Below are positions 17,550-25,597 of a stretch of 64,000 bases of DNA, piece after piece. How positions within the stretch are numbered: position 1 is the stretch's first letter; the number at the start of each line of letters is the position of its first letter. The stretch lies in contig NZ_APAT01000015.1 of assembly GCF_000347775.1 (NCBI RefSeq), forward strand, positions 868,001 through 932,000, read 5' to 3'. Source of the DNA: Marinobacter santoriniensis NKSG1. GTDB lineage: Bacteria > Pseudomonadota > Gammaproteobacteria > Pseudomonadales > Oleiphilaceae. Both the position numbers and the translations under genes were made by a program. Below the pieces are notes generated by a model. That model was not told where the DNA came from. It searched no databases and worked only from the letters and a program-made list of their open reading frames with translations.

Positions 17550-18266
17550 ATGGGGAAGTCCCGGTCCCGGCGTACTCGCCGACTGATGAAACAGCTTGAG
17601 GTCTGGCGCCGCCGGGCCCGATGGTACGGATGGCCACTGCTGGGCCTGCTGGTGGCGATCTGGGCATCACTCCGTTTCAGTCTGCTGGAACCGGGCCCAC
17701 CCAGCGATCCCGAAAACCTGTGCGGAATTTTCCGGGAACACACCGTCTGGTACGACTATGCCCGCCAATCCCGGGACAAATGGGGCACACCGATCGCCAC
17801 CCAGATGGCGTTCGTTTATTACGAGTCGTCCTTCCGCAGCCACGCCAGGCCGCCCAGAGCGATCCTTTGGGGATTCATTCCCTGGACCCGGCCCACGACG
17901 GCTTTCGGCTACGCCCAGGCCCTGGATCCCGCATGGCGGGACTACCTCGAGGCCAATGGCGGAAGCTGGCTCACCGTTCGATCCGATATGGAGTACGCGC
18001 TGGACTTTGTCGGCTGGTATAACCGCCTGAGTCATGACCGGCTCGGCATCCCCCTGACCTCCCCCAGAGAGCTCTACCTTGCTTACCATGAAGGCCGGAG
18101 TGGCTACGCCAGCGGCTCCTATCGATCGAAACCCGCACTGAAGTCGCTGGCCAGCCGGGTGAGGGCCCGCGCCTTTCGATACGACAACCAGTTGCAGCAG
18201 TGCGAACAGGAATTCCAGTGCTGGCGCTGGTACCAGTTCTGGCCCTTCTGTTCGACCGAAAGCTGA
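17550..18266 (+). CDS. Membrane-anchored lytic transglycosylase-like (SLT) protein
   Basis: A 238-residue protein with a basic N-terminus, one membrane segment (about 27-46), then a lysozyme-like domain. Glu92 in FVYYESSFRSHA is the likely catalytic acid, followed by TTAFGYAQAL and a Tyr-rich LYLAYHEG near residue 177, as in goose-type/SLT enzymes that cleave peptidoglycan. The C-terminal 25 residues have a Cys-rich tail (CEQEFQCW...FCS) that may form disulfides. GGTAGGAT precedes the ATG. Its stop directly abuts the convergent LysR gene. Confidence 0.8.
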   Translation: MGKSRSRRTRRLMKQLEVWRRRARWYGWPLLGLLVAIWASLRFSLLEPGPPSDPENLCGIFREHTVWYDYARQSRDKWGTPIATQMAFVYYESSFRSHARPPRAILWGFIPWTRPTTAFGYAQALDPAWRDYLEANGGSWLTVRSDMEYALDFVGWYNRLSHDRLGIPLTSPRELYLAYHEGRSGYASGSYRSKPALKSLASRVRARAFRYDNQLQQCEQEFQCWRWYQFWPFCSTES

Positions 18267-19166
18267 TCAGAGCGTCGGACTGACCTCGATCGCCGACTCC
18301 AGGGCCCGCAGCCGATCCACCAGAAACTCCATGACAATCCGCACCCGCGCCATCTGTTGGGTATCCTGATTGACGTGTAGCCAAAGATCCACACTTTCGC
18401 CCTCCAGGGGATCGGACAGCCGGCGAAGTTCCCGGGCGCTCTCACCAATATAACAGGGCAATACCGCCAGTCCCGCACCAGCCCGCGCCAGCGAGACCAT
18501 CGACTGAAGGCTGTTACATCGAATAAAGGAAGACACGTTTTTGAGGTGTTTGCGATACCAGCGCCCGGTCGCCAGCTGACTGAAGGTCTCGTCCGGGATG
18601 ATCCAAAGGCACTCCTCCGGTCGGTTCTCAATGTCCATATCCCGGTTACGCCGGCAATACCGGGCCGCACCGTAAACCGCCGATTCAACGGCTGCGATCC
18701 GCTCGCCCTCCAGGGTTGCCTGGGGTTTGTTCTCCGGACGCAGGGTCAGGTCGGCTTCCCGGTGGCTGAGATTGGCCACGTCGTTATCCGTGAGGACCTC
18801 GAGCTCGATGTCCGGGTACTCACGAACCAACTCCGCCAGAATCGGGCTGAGCAGTTCGTTCATCATCATGTCCTCGGCCGCGATCCGGACTTTGCCAACC
18901 GGCGCCGAGTCACCTCCGACCAGTTTTCGCTGGAGATTTTCCATGTCCGTGGCCAGTCGTTCAGCCTCCCGAAAGGCCATTTCTCCAACGGGCGTCAGCT
19001 GCAATCCGTCCCGATTGCGTTCGAAAAACTGCACACCGAGCGACTCTTCCATCTGGTCAAGTCGCCGCAAAACAGTGGTTTGGTGCACACCCAGTAATTC
19101 ACCGGCCTTTGCAAGCGTTCCACCTATTGCAAGAGCCCTTACGTATCGAAGATAATCCCAGTCCAT
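18267..19166 (-). CDS. LysR family transcriptional regulator
   Basis: A 299-residue regulator. The N-terminal winged helix-turn-helix is clear (GGTLAKAGELLGVHQTTVLRR, residues 16-36 region) with FFERNRDGLQLTPVG completing it. The effector domain starts near residue 88 and contains SMVSLARAGAGLAVLP. It belongs to the branch that recognises promoters with 'HQTTVLRRL', often controlling a neighbouring gene. It is divergent from the 64-residue protein at 19298, which is a plausible target. Two starts are possible, GTG at 19172 or ATG at 19166. Confidence 0.88.
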   Translation of the reverse strand: MDWDYLRYVRALAIGGTLAKAGELLGVHQTTVLRRLDQMEESLGVQFFERNRDGLQLTPVGEMAFREAERLATDMENLQRKLVGGDSAPVGKVRIAAEDMMMNELLSPILAELVREYPDIELEVLTDNDVANLSHREADLTLRPENKPQATLEGERIAAVESAVYGAARYCRRNRDMDIENRPEECLWIIPDETFSQLATGRWYRKHLKNVSSFIRCNSLQSMVSLARAGAGLAVLPCYIGESARELRRLSDPLEGESVDLWLHVNQDTQQMARVRIVMEFLVDRLRALESAIEVSPTL

Positions 19167-19207
19167 AATCACTGCATATTTGCAACGCGGATACGGATTT
19201 TAACGTA

Positions 19208-19236
19208 TTCAAGCTGCAAAAAAGAATCCTTATAAT
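19208..19236 (+). promoter_or_regulatory. Sigma-70 promoter for the 64-residue protein
   Basis: A perfect -10 TATAAT at 19231-19236 with a weak -35 TTCAAG at 19208-19213, spaced by 17 bases, in an AT-rich gap. Transcription would start near 19243, about 55 bases before the downstream ATG. The weak -35 suits an activator-dependent promoter, possibly using the divergent LysR protein. Confidence 0.6.
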
Positions 19237-19297
19237 AGTTTGTAAATTAAAGATAGATCCCTACTTAATCCACCAGATAGTATAGGAGGAAGGCGCT

Positions 19298-19492
19298 ATG
19301 ACTCAGAACCATATCGCGACCGTTCAACCCCTGCCGTCCAGTATCCTCCACAACAGTGCTGAGGTCAGGCGCCAGTATACCCGTGCTGCTGCAAAGCAGG
19401 CGGTGCAGTTTATCAGTCGCAAGGTTCGAGTTTTCAACCGCAGGACAGCGGAGATGACTCAGGACATGACACAGATCCAGGGCGGCCACTGA
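19298..19492 (+). CDS. Orphan 64-residue basic protein
   Basis: A small soluble protein beginning MTQNHIATVQPLPSS, with a basic central helix (YTRAAAKQAVQFISRKVRVF) and a polar tail. I recognise no family. It has vague similarity in size and charge to DUF1127 proteins but lacks their motif. The gene call is well supported: AGGAGG lies about 9 bases before the ATG, a near-ideal -10 lies upstream and a strong terminator follows. It is a complete monocistronic unit, divergent from a LysR regulator. Confidence 0.75.
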   Translation: MTQNHIATVQPLPSSILHNSAEVRRQYTRAAAKQAVQFISRKVRVFNRRTAEMTQDMTQIQGGH

Positions 19493-19522
19493 TTCGCATA
19501 GCGCAATCAGGGAGCAGACCTA

Positions 19523-19552
19523 AAAAGACGCCGGCAGATTGCCGGCGTTTTT
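19523..19552. terminator. Bidirectional terminator
   Basis: ACGCCGGCA pairs with TGCCGGCGT around GAT, with TTTTT after it on the plus strand and AAAAA before it, which gives a U-run on the minus strand. It can end both the 64-residue gene and the convergent acyl-CoA synthetase gene. Confidence 0.9.
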
Positions 19553-19575
19553 CGTATGAATGCAGCTCAAACCAG

Positions 19576-21258
19576 TCAGAAATCCCAGACGACTTTGGTG
19601 TTCCTCGCAAACCAGTCATCCATGCGGGCATTGTAGAACGCCTCAATCACATTTCGCTTGATCTTCATGGTCGGTGTCAGCATGCCGTTTTCCATCGTCC
19701 AGGGCTCCTTCACGACAGCCAGAAATGCGACTTTCTCATGGGATTCGCAGGCCGTATTGACGGCATCCAGCTCCGCTGCCAGTTCCCGTTCCAGCTCCGC
19801 CCTGTCCGCCCCATTGGCGAGCGCTGACCGGAGCTCGTCGGACAGCAACACCATCATGCACGGCTGTGGCTGATTGGCACCGGCAACGCAGACGACTTCC
19901 GCACCGGGATGATTGAACCGGTTCTCGATGGGAACCGGTACCACATACTTCCCTTTCGCGGTCTTGAACAGATCCTTGACCCGCCCGGTTATCCGCAGCG
20001 AGCCGTCTGAATCGATCTCGCCCATATCCCCGGTTTTCAGGAAACCATCCTCGGTGATGTCTTCCCGGGTTTTTTCTTCATTACGGAAATACCCCAGCAT
20101 CTGACCTGGGCTCCGGACCTGGACTTCCCCGCCCTCACCGATCCGGTGCTCTACTCCGGGATTGGGTACACCGACATACCCTGCCCGCGCGGCGCCGGGA
20201 CGGTTGGCGTGGGAGTAGCCAAAGTTCTCGGACATGCCGTAGACCTCAAGGAGCTCCAGCCCCAGGTTGCGATACCAGGCAATGATGTCCGCAGAAAGCG
20301 GCGCTGCTCCTGTAAGCGCCGCCCGGCAATGATCCAGCCCCAATTGACGAAGCACCTTTTTCTTGACGAGGGAACCGAGGATCGGAAGGTTGAACAGCAG
20401 TTTCTGTTTCCGTGGCGGCAGTTTCGCATTGATGCTCAGATAGAACTTCATCCACAGGCGGGGTACGGAGAAAAACAGGGTCGGCCGGGCACGCTGGAGG
20501 TCTTCCTGGAAGGTGTCCAGGGAATTGGCAAAGTAAAGGTGGAAGCCATAGTAGAGCGACTGGGTCTCAACCGCGGCCCGCTCCGCCACATGGGCGAGGG
20601 GCAGGTACGAGAGCATGCGTTCTTCGGTCCCGACGGGAAACAGTTGCTGCAACCCTTCCGCCACCGACACCATGTTCCGGAAACTGTGCATTACGCCTTT
20701 GGGCCGGCCGGTACTGCCGGAGGTGTAAACAATGGTTGCCAGCTCATCGGGATCCGGCCAACGCGGCGTTTCGGGCGCCTGCCGCTCAATGATCCCCTGC
20801 CATGTCGGCGTGTCCTTGCGCGGCGACAAAGGTAGCGAGACGACGGGCAGATCCTCCGGCATATGCTGCTTTATATCGTTCCAGCCATCGGCTGTGCCGT
20901 CCATCTTGCCGAGAAACAGCAGTTGTGCCTGGCTGTGATCAAGAATGTAGGCGGCGGTTTCGCCATTGAGGGTCGGATACAACGGGACACTGACATGGCC
21001 GGCGGCCCATATGGCGAGATCCGCAAGGATCCAGTGCGCGGAATTTTTACCCAGAATGGCGATACTGCTGTGCGCCGGCAGCCCCAGACTGACCAGGTAG
21101 CCAGCCATCCGGGAAACCTGGTCTGCCGCCTCGGCCCAGGTGATATCCTCGACCCGCCCGTCCGGATACGGCTGGGTCAGGTAGACACTGTCCGGCCGGT
21201 GCTCAGCCCAGTAAAAGAAACAGTGCAACGACGTTTGCCTGCTTGAATCTTCCGCCAT
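19576..21258 (-). CDS. AMP-dependent long-chain acyl-CoA synthetase
   Basis: A 560-residue adenylate-forming enzyme that activates fatty acids to acyl-CoA. It has the P-loop IVYTSGSTGRPKGVMHSF, the A5-like VYGMSENFGYSHAN, and the hinge KTGDMGEIDSDGSLRITGR followed by KDLFKTAKGKYV. This is the eukaryotic-ACSL-like 'long-chain-fatty-acid--CoA ligase' branch rather than FadD proper. AAGGAG lies 7 bases before the ATG at 21258, whereas the alternative TTG at 21264 lies within that spacing. A TATGAAT/ATTCATA operator candidate lies 55 bases upstream. Confidence 0.88.
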   Translation of the reverse strand: MAEDSSRQTSLHCFFYWAEHRPDSVYLTQPYPDGRVEDITWAEAADQVSRMAGYLVSLGLPAHSSIAILGKNSAHWILADLAIWAAGHVSVPLYPTLNGETAAYILDHSQAQLLFLGKMDGTADGWNDIKQHMPEDLPVVSLPLSPRKDTPTWQGIIERQAPETPRWPDPDELATIVYTSGSTGRPKGVMHSFRNMVSVAEGLQQLFPVGTEERMLSYLPLAHVAERAAVETQSLYYGFHLYFANSLDTFQEDLQRARPTLFFSVPRLWMKFYLSINAKLPPRKQKLLFNLPILGSLVKKKVLRQLGLDHCRAALTGAAPLSADIIAWYRNLGLELLEVYGMSENFGYSHANRPGAARAGYVGVPNPGVEHRIGEGGEVQVRSPGQMLGYFRNEEKTREDITEDGFLKTGDMGEIDSDGSLRITGRVKDLFKTAKGKYVVPVPIENRFNHPGAEVVCVAGANQPQPCMMVLLSDELRSALANGADRAELERELAAELDAVNTACESHEKVAFLAVVKEPWTMENGMLTPTMKIKRNVIEAFYNARMDDWFARNTKVVWDF

Positions 21259-21312
21259 GCGCAACTCCTTATAATTGTTGTCCAGCCAGTGCGTGCGGAG
21301 GCTGTTTATTGT

Positions 21313-21330
21313 TATGAATCCCGATTCATA
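21313..21330. promoter_or_regulatory. Operator-like inverted repeat before acyl-CoA synthetase
   Basis: TATGAAT and ATTCATA form a perfect inverted repeat with a CCCG spacer, 55 bases upstream of the acyl-CoA synthetase start. Its symmetry and position fit a TetR-type regulator of lipid metabolism. No such gene adjoins it. A second repeat, GACGT-N5-ACGTC, is at 21416-21430, nearer the small membrane peptide gene. Confidence 0.4.
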
Positions 21331-21489
21331 GTAGCCCAGTTCGTCCCGAGCTCAATAGCATTTACCACCGTTTGTGATAACCAATTCTCCGCAGGCGCCC
21401 GGAACATCATCATCCGACGTGACATACGTCAAAACTGGTCTAGAGTGAGGAAAGACGCGTATGCAATAGCATCACTGCAGGAGGTGGCT

Positions 21490-21597
21490 ATGAAAACGTC
21501 GACTCGTTCATTTCTGATTTTTCCCGCTTGGGGCCTGATTCTCGTGGGCTCAGGCGCATTTCTGTATTGCGCCTACGCTGGATTGCTTGGTTCCTGA
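21490..21597 (+). CDS. 35-residue single-pass membrane peptide
   Basis: The ATG at 21490 follows GGAGG at a good distance and opens a 35-codon frame. The product begins MKTSTRSFLIFPAWG and is one hydrophobic helix, basic N-terminus first, ending GLLGS. An in-frame extension to 21289 has no binding site and an unlikely sequence. Such short membrane peptides often modulate transporters or kinases, but no partner is evident. It is convergent with the Lrp-family regulator gene. Confidence 0.6.
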   Translation: MKTSTRSFLIFPAWGLILVGSGAFLYCAYAGLLGS

Positions 21598-21609
21598 CGC
21601 CCCTGGCGA

Positions 21610-22038
21610 CTAGCGGCGGAACCGGGTTTCCAGGACCACGGCGGAGTTGGTCCGTTCGACGCCCTCCAGATTTCCGATATCGTCCAGCACCTTGCTCAGG
21701 GCTTCCAGAGAGCTCGCCTGGACGATGGCAATCAGGTCGTATTCCCCACTGACCGAAAAAAGCTGAGAGACCTGGCGGATGCCTTCAAGTGCGGTATTCG
21801 TCCGGGCCGTCAGTTTCTGCACAACCTTGATGGACACGTGGGCCTCCACCTGACTGGCCAGATAATCCCCACCAAGCTCAACCGAATAGCCCCGAATCAC
21901 GCCGGTCCGTTCGAGACGTGCCAGACGGTTCTGAACGGTGGAACGGGAAACATGAAGCGCCTTGGCCAGGTCGGTGACACTGGCCCGGGCGTTCTGCCGA
22001 AGCAGCGACAGCAGTTTCTCGTCTTGCGCATTAATCAT
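21610..22038 (-). CDS. Lrp/AsnC family transcriptional regulator
   Basis: A 142-residue regulator with an N-terminal helix-turn-helix (LLRQNARASVTDLAKALHVSRSTVQNRLARLE) and a C-terminal RAM ligand-binding domain (YDLIAIVQASSLEAL). These proteins usually sense an amino acid and often act on a divergent neighbour, here astA 117 bases away, so arginine or a related amino acid is a plausible effector. An earlier ATG at 22080 is rejected because the family starts near MINAQDEKLL. Confidence 0.88.
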   Translation of the reverse strand: MINAQDEKLLSLLRQNARASVTDLAKALHVSRSTVQNRLARLERTGVIRGYSVELGGDYLASQVEAHVSIKVVQKLTARTNTALEGIRQVSQLFSVSGEYDLIAIVQASSLEALSKVLDDIGNLEGVERTNSAVVLETRFRR

Positions 22039-22155
22039 TCCGACACCTGAATATCTCAATTTGCTCAAATAATAGATCATTTCGATCGTTTTGGAACTGC
22101 AAACCGGCAGGAAGGCACCTCATACTGGCGCAAAACCCTGCAGGAAGCTCTGGCC

Positions 22156-23277
22156 ATGCTCATAAGACCGGTTGCCCCCAAAGATCTGGACGCCCTTTAC
22201 CGGATTGCCGACGAATCCGGCCCCGGCTTTACATCCCTGATGCCCGATCGGGATGCGCTCCTGCGCAAGATTGAGCACTCGGTCGAAAGCTTTGCCCGCG
22301 AGGTTGAGACTCCCTCCGATGAGCACTATCTGTTTGTGCTCGAGGATCCGGCGACCGGTTCGATCATGGGAACCACCGGCATCGAAGCCTGCGCCGGCCA
22401 GACCCGCCCGCTTTATCATTTCCATCACAATACCGTGGTCCACCACTCCCGGGAGCTGGGGCTGCGAAAGCAGGTCGATACGCTGACCCGGTGCAATCAC
22501 TACACAGGCTGCACCGAAATCTGTTCGTTGTATCTCCGTCCGGACTTCCGGCGGGCCAATGCCGGCAAACTGTTGTCGCGGGTCCGCTTCCTGTTCATGG
22601 CCCAGCACCCGGATCGGTTTTCCAGCACGGTGATTGCGGAGATGCGAGGGGTGTCGGATGCCGCGGGACAGTCCCCCTTCTGGAGCTGGTTGCGGGAACA
22701 CTTTGTCGACATGGAGTTTGCATCGGCGACCAGCCTGGTGGGGGCCGGCTATACCGATTTCATTGACGAACTCATGCCTGGCGCCCCACTGTACACCCAC
22801 CTGATGAGCCGAGAAGCTCGGGCTGTCATCGGCCAGGTACACCCGCAGACACAGCCTGCCCTTCGCATGCTGGAGAACGAAGGATTCCGCCCCCGCGGCT
22901 TCGTGGACCTGTTCGATGCGGGACCAACGGTCGAGGCGGAATTGCGCCGCATTCGCAGTATTCGTCAGTCACGGCGTGCCTCGGTCATTCTCGATGCCAA
23001 CGCCAGCGATGCTCCGGACGAACTGATGAGTCCGATGATCGTGGCGAACGGCCGGTTGTCGGATTTTCGGGCAACGATCACGGAGCATGACAACATGCTT
23101 GCCACTGGCGAATCGGTGAGGATCGGCCCCCGTCTGGCCGAAAACCTTGGCCTCCAGGCCGACGGCGTTGCCTGGAGCCTGCCGCTGCAACCGAATAGCG
23201 CATCACGGCCCCATGAACAGCCCGATGCCTCAGCCATGAACGCACACCGCTTTGGAGAAAGACATCATGCACACTGA
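22156..23277 (+). CDS. astA: Arginine N-succinyltransferase
   Basis: A 373-residue acyltransferase that transfers succinate from succinyl-CoA to arginine, the first step of the AST pathway of arginine breakdown. Family signatures are MLIRPVAPKDLDAL, ESGPGFTSLMPDRDAL, the long YHFHHNTVVHHS segment with NHYTGCTEICSLYLRPDFR, and QTQPALRMLENEGFRPRGFVDLFDAGP. It is somewhat longer than the usual ~340 residues, with a polar C-terminal tail. The remaining ast genes are absent here. It overlaps the next gene by 11 bases. Confidence 0.93.
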   Translation: MLIRPVAPKDLDALYRIADESGPGFTSLMPDRDALLRKIEHSVESFAREVETPSDEHYLFVLEDPATGSIMGTTGIEACAGQTRPLYHFHHNTVVHHSRELGLRKQVDTLTRCNHYTGCTEICSLYLRPDFRRANAGKLLSRVRFLFMAQHPDRFSSTVIAEMRGVSDAAGQSPFWSWLREHFVDMEFASATSLVGAGYTDFIDELMPGAPLYTHLMSREARAVIGQVHPQTQPALRMLENEGFRPRGFVDLFDAGPTVEAELRRIRSIRQSRRASVILDANASDAPDELMSPMIVANGRLSDFRATITEHDNMLATGESVRIGPRLAENLGLQADGVAWSLPLQPNSASRPHEQPDASAMNAHRFGERHHAH

Positions 23278-24076
23278 GCGTCACGAGCTTTTCAGCCAAC
23301 TCTGGGAGCAGTACCGGTCGGTCACTCCGTCCGCCGAACGGGTTCACCAGCTGCTCGCGGAACGGGAATCCCGGCCGATCGTGAACGATCACATCGCGCT
23401 GAGAACCTTCAACCTCGATCCCGTTGGCCTCGACGCCCTGGCAGAACCCTTTCTGGCTCTGGGGTATCAGCCCGGCGGCGAGTACCATTTCGAGGCAAAA
23501 AAGCTATACGCCCGCCACTATGAGCACCCGGACCAGGACGCGCCGAAAGTGTTCATCTCGGAGCTGTTGGTGGAGAAATTTCCTGAACCGATACAGGCAA
23601 CCATCCGGAACCTGGTGTCCGAGGTCGATCCCGACCGCGTCCGGCGATCCGATTTCCCGTATTCGGGGCGCCCATGGCAGATCAGTCATGAAACCTACCT
23701 TATGCTTGCGGAAGTCAGCGAGTACGCTTCCTGGCTGGCTGCGTGGGGCTATCGGGCGAACCACTTTACGGTCAGCATCAATCATCTGGACAGCATCCAG
23801 TCTGTTGTCGAGATGAATCAGCTTCTGAAAGACCAGGGATTCACCGTGAACGATTCCGGAGGCGAAGTGAAAGGCTCCCCGGAAGATCTGCTGGAACAGT
23901 CATCAACCATGGCCGACCGGGTGCCGGTGGCGTTTTCCGACAGGGAGGCCGTGATCCCCAGCTGTTTCTACGAGTTTGCCCGTCGCTACCCCAAAGCGGA
24001 CGGACAGCTTTATACCGGGTTCGTTGCCGCATCGGCGGACAAGATTTTCGAAAGTACCCACGAGCGCCGGGGCTGA
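23267..24076 (+). CDS. DUF1338 protein, HglS-like 2-oxoadipate dioxygenase/decarboxylase
   Basis: A 269-residue protein of the DUF1338 family, whose characterised member HglS converts 2-oxoadipate to 2-hydroxyglutarate using Fe(II) in lysine catabolism. Likely metal ligands are the His in VNDHIALRTF, the His in ANHFTVSINH and the Glu in SCFYEFARR. It is the short form, lacking about 190 residues of Pseudomonas HglS. GGAG supports the ATG at 23267, inside the end of astA, so translation is probably coupled. The substrate is unproven and may be another 2-oxo acid. Confidence 0.8.
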   Translation: MHTERHELFSQLWEQYRSVTPSAERVHQLLAERESRPIVNDHIALRTFNLDPVGLDALAEPFLALGYQPGGEYHFEAKKLYARHYEHPDQDAPKVFISELLVEKFPEPIQATIRNLVSEVDPDRVRRSDFPYSGRPWQISHETYLMLAEVSEYASWLAAWGYRANHFTVSINHLDSIQSVVEMNQLLKDQGFTVNDSGGEVKGSPEDLLEQSSTMADRVPVAFSDREAVIPSCFYEFARRYPKADGQLYTGFVAASADKIFESTHERRG

Positions 24077-24077
24077 G

Positions 24078-24734
24078 TCAGGACCACCCCTGCTCACCGA
24101 GCAGGGGGACAAACCGCACACCGCCGAGATCCTGCCTGGAATAGGTGTCCTCGGAAAGGCGGGTAATTCGCAACAGCGACTGGGACACCTGCCCCGAACC
24201 GACCGGGATCACGAGATGCCCCCCGATCGCCAGCTGGCATTTGAGTGCTTCGGGCACCACCGGCGCGCCGGCTGCCACGGCGATCCCATCAAACGGAGCC
24301 TCTTCCGGCCAACCCAGCGTCCCGTCCCCGCAGCGCACACGTATGTTATCGAATCCTTCAACCTCCAGATTGATCCGGGCCTGCTGCGCCAGCTCCGGAA
24401 TACGCTCGATGCTGAAGACCTCGCTGGCAATGCAGGCCAGGACGGCCGCGGCATAACCGGAGCCCGTCCCGATATCCAGTACCCTTTCGCCGCCCGTAAG
24501 ATCAAGGGCATCCACCATCAGGGCCACGATGTAGGGCTGGGAAATGGTTTGACCGGATCCGATCGGAAGCGGCCCATCGGCATACGCCTCCTTTTTCAGA
24601 TGCTCCGGCACAAACGCCTCGCGACGAACCCGACGCATCGCCTCGACCACCAGCGGTGCATCAATTCCCCGCCCAACGATCTGATAATCCACCATCGATT
24701 GCCGCAATGCCTGAAAATCCGTATCGGATGCCAT
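24078..24734 (-). CDS. pcm: Protein-L-isoaspartate O-methyltransferase
   Basis: A 218-residue SAM-dependent enzyme that methylates isoaspartyl residues for repair of aged proteins. Visible are VPEHLKKEAYADGPLPIGSGQ, TISQPYIVALM, the SAM loop RVLDIGTGSGYAAAVLA and FDGIAVAAGAPVVPE. GGAGGACG precedes the ATG. The stop lies one base from that of the DUF1338 gene, so the two are tightly convergent. Confidence 0.95.
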   Translation of the reverse strand: MASDTDFQALRQSMVDYQIVGRGIDAPLVVEAMRRVRREAFVPEHLKKEAYADGPLPIGSGQTISQPYIVALMVDALDLTGGERVLDIGTGSGYAAAVLACIASEVFSIERIPELAQQARINLEVEGFDNIRVRCGDGTLGWPEEAPFDGIAVAAGAPVVPEALKCQLAIGGHLVIPVGSGQVSQSLLRITRLSEDTYSRQDLGGVRFVPLLGEQGWS

Positions 24735-24913
24735 ATCGTCCTCCGGAACTTACCTTCCGTTACGAACCGAAAATGTTTTACAACAGTGAAACCGACGTCC
24801 CATGTCTACTTTTTAGGCAGTGCAATCGATCTTCACAACCGAAGATGCCCAAAAACAACAAGAACCCGCAACGGTAGCCATGAACGGAGGCTTTCGTTGC
24901 GCAGGAGGTAATC

Positions 24914-25579
24914 ATGTCCGCATCCGTCAACCACCTGGAAAGCCGCCTGTTTGATGACTCTGAACTGTTGGAGGACATCATGCCCTCGGCCATTACCCTG
25001 GCCATGATGCTGCGACACCGTAAGTTCGCCAGCTGGCTAAGAACCGAATTCGACGGCTACCAGGACCGGGAATCCGCCCCTCCCTACCGACGGCAGCAGC
25101 CAGGCCATATTGTGGCCAAATCCCCCCAGTACGGCTGGATACCGGCACCGATCGAGGAGGAGCAGAAGGCGCAATTTGGCCGCCTTGATCTCGTGGAGGG
25201 GACCAAAGAGCTTGAGCAGATCTGCCAGGCCTGCAAGAAAGGCAGTGGGCACCGGGTGTCGCTCGAAGCGGACGATCTGGAAAGGCTGAAGAAGGGACTG
25301 AATCTGAACGCCGACCTGGCCATTTCCGTCAGCCGGCAAACCTACAGCGATCTGCTCCGAACCGTGCGCGCCGCGATCTGCCTCTGGGCCCGCGCCATCA
25401 TGGCGGAAGGCATCGAGGGTGAGCACAACCATTACGACAAGGAAGAGAGGGCCCGAGTCGCCCACCTCGACACTCCGGAGGTCTTCTGGCAGCAGGCGAT
25501 GGAGCAGCTGGAGGATCTGGGGATGCCCGACATCAAGGAAGTCGGCTTTTTCGGACGCGTATTCGGCAGGGCCAGCTAA
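24914..25579 (+). CDS. AbiTii-like domain protein
   Basis: A 221-residue soluble protein. Residues 10-60 (starting with SRLFDDSELLEDIMPSA, then ALRHRK-like MLRHRKFASWLRTEFDGY, then APPYRR) resemble the AbiTii domain, which occurs at the N-terminus of abortive-infection proteins. The C-terminal part has an RAAICLWARA helix and a charged tail, and no nuclease or NTPase motif. A strong CAGGAGGT binding site precedes the ATG. No other defence genes or mobile element are adjacent. The function is unknown. Confidence 0.65.
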   Translation: MSASVNHLESRLFDDSELLEDIMPSAITLAMMLRHRKFASWLRTEFDGYQDRESAPPYRRQQPGHIVAKSPQYGWIPAPIEEEQKAQFGRLDLVEGTKELEQICQACKKGSGHRVSLEADDLERLKKGLNLNADLAISVSRQTYSDLLRTVRAAICLWARAIMAEGIEGEHNHYDKEERARVAHLDTPEVFWQQAMEQLEDLGMPDIKEVGFFGRVFGRAS

Positions 25580-25597
25580 CTCCGGCCCCGCCAGCCC

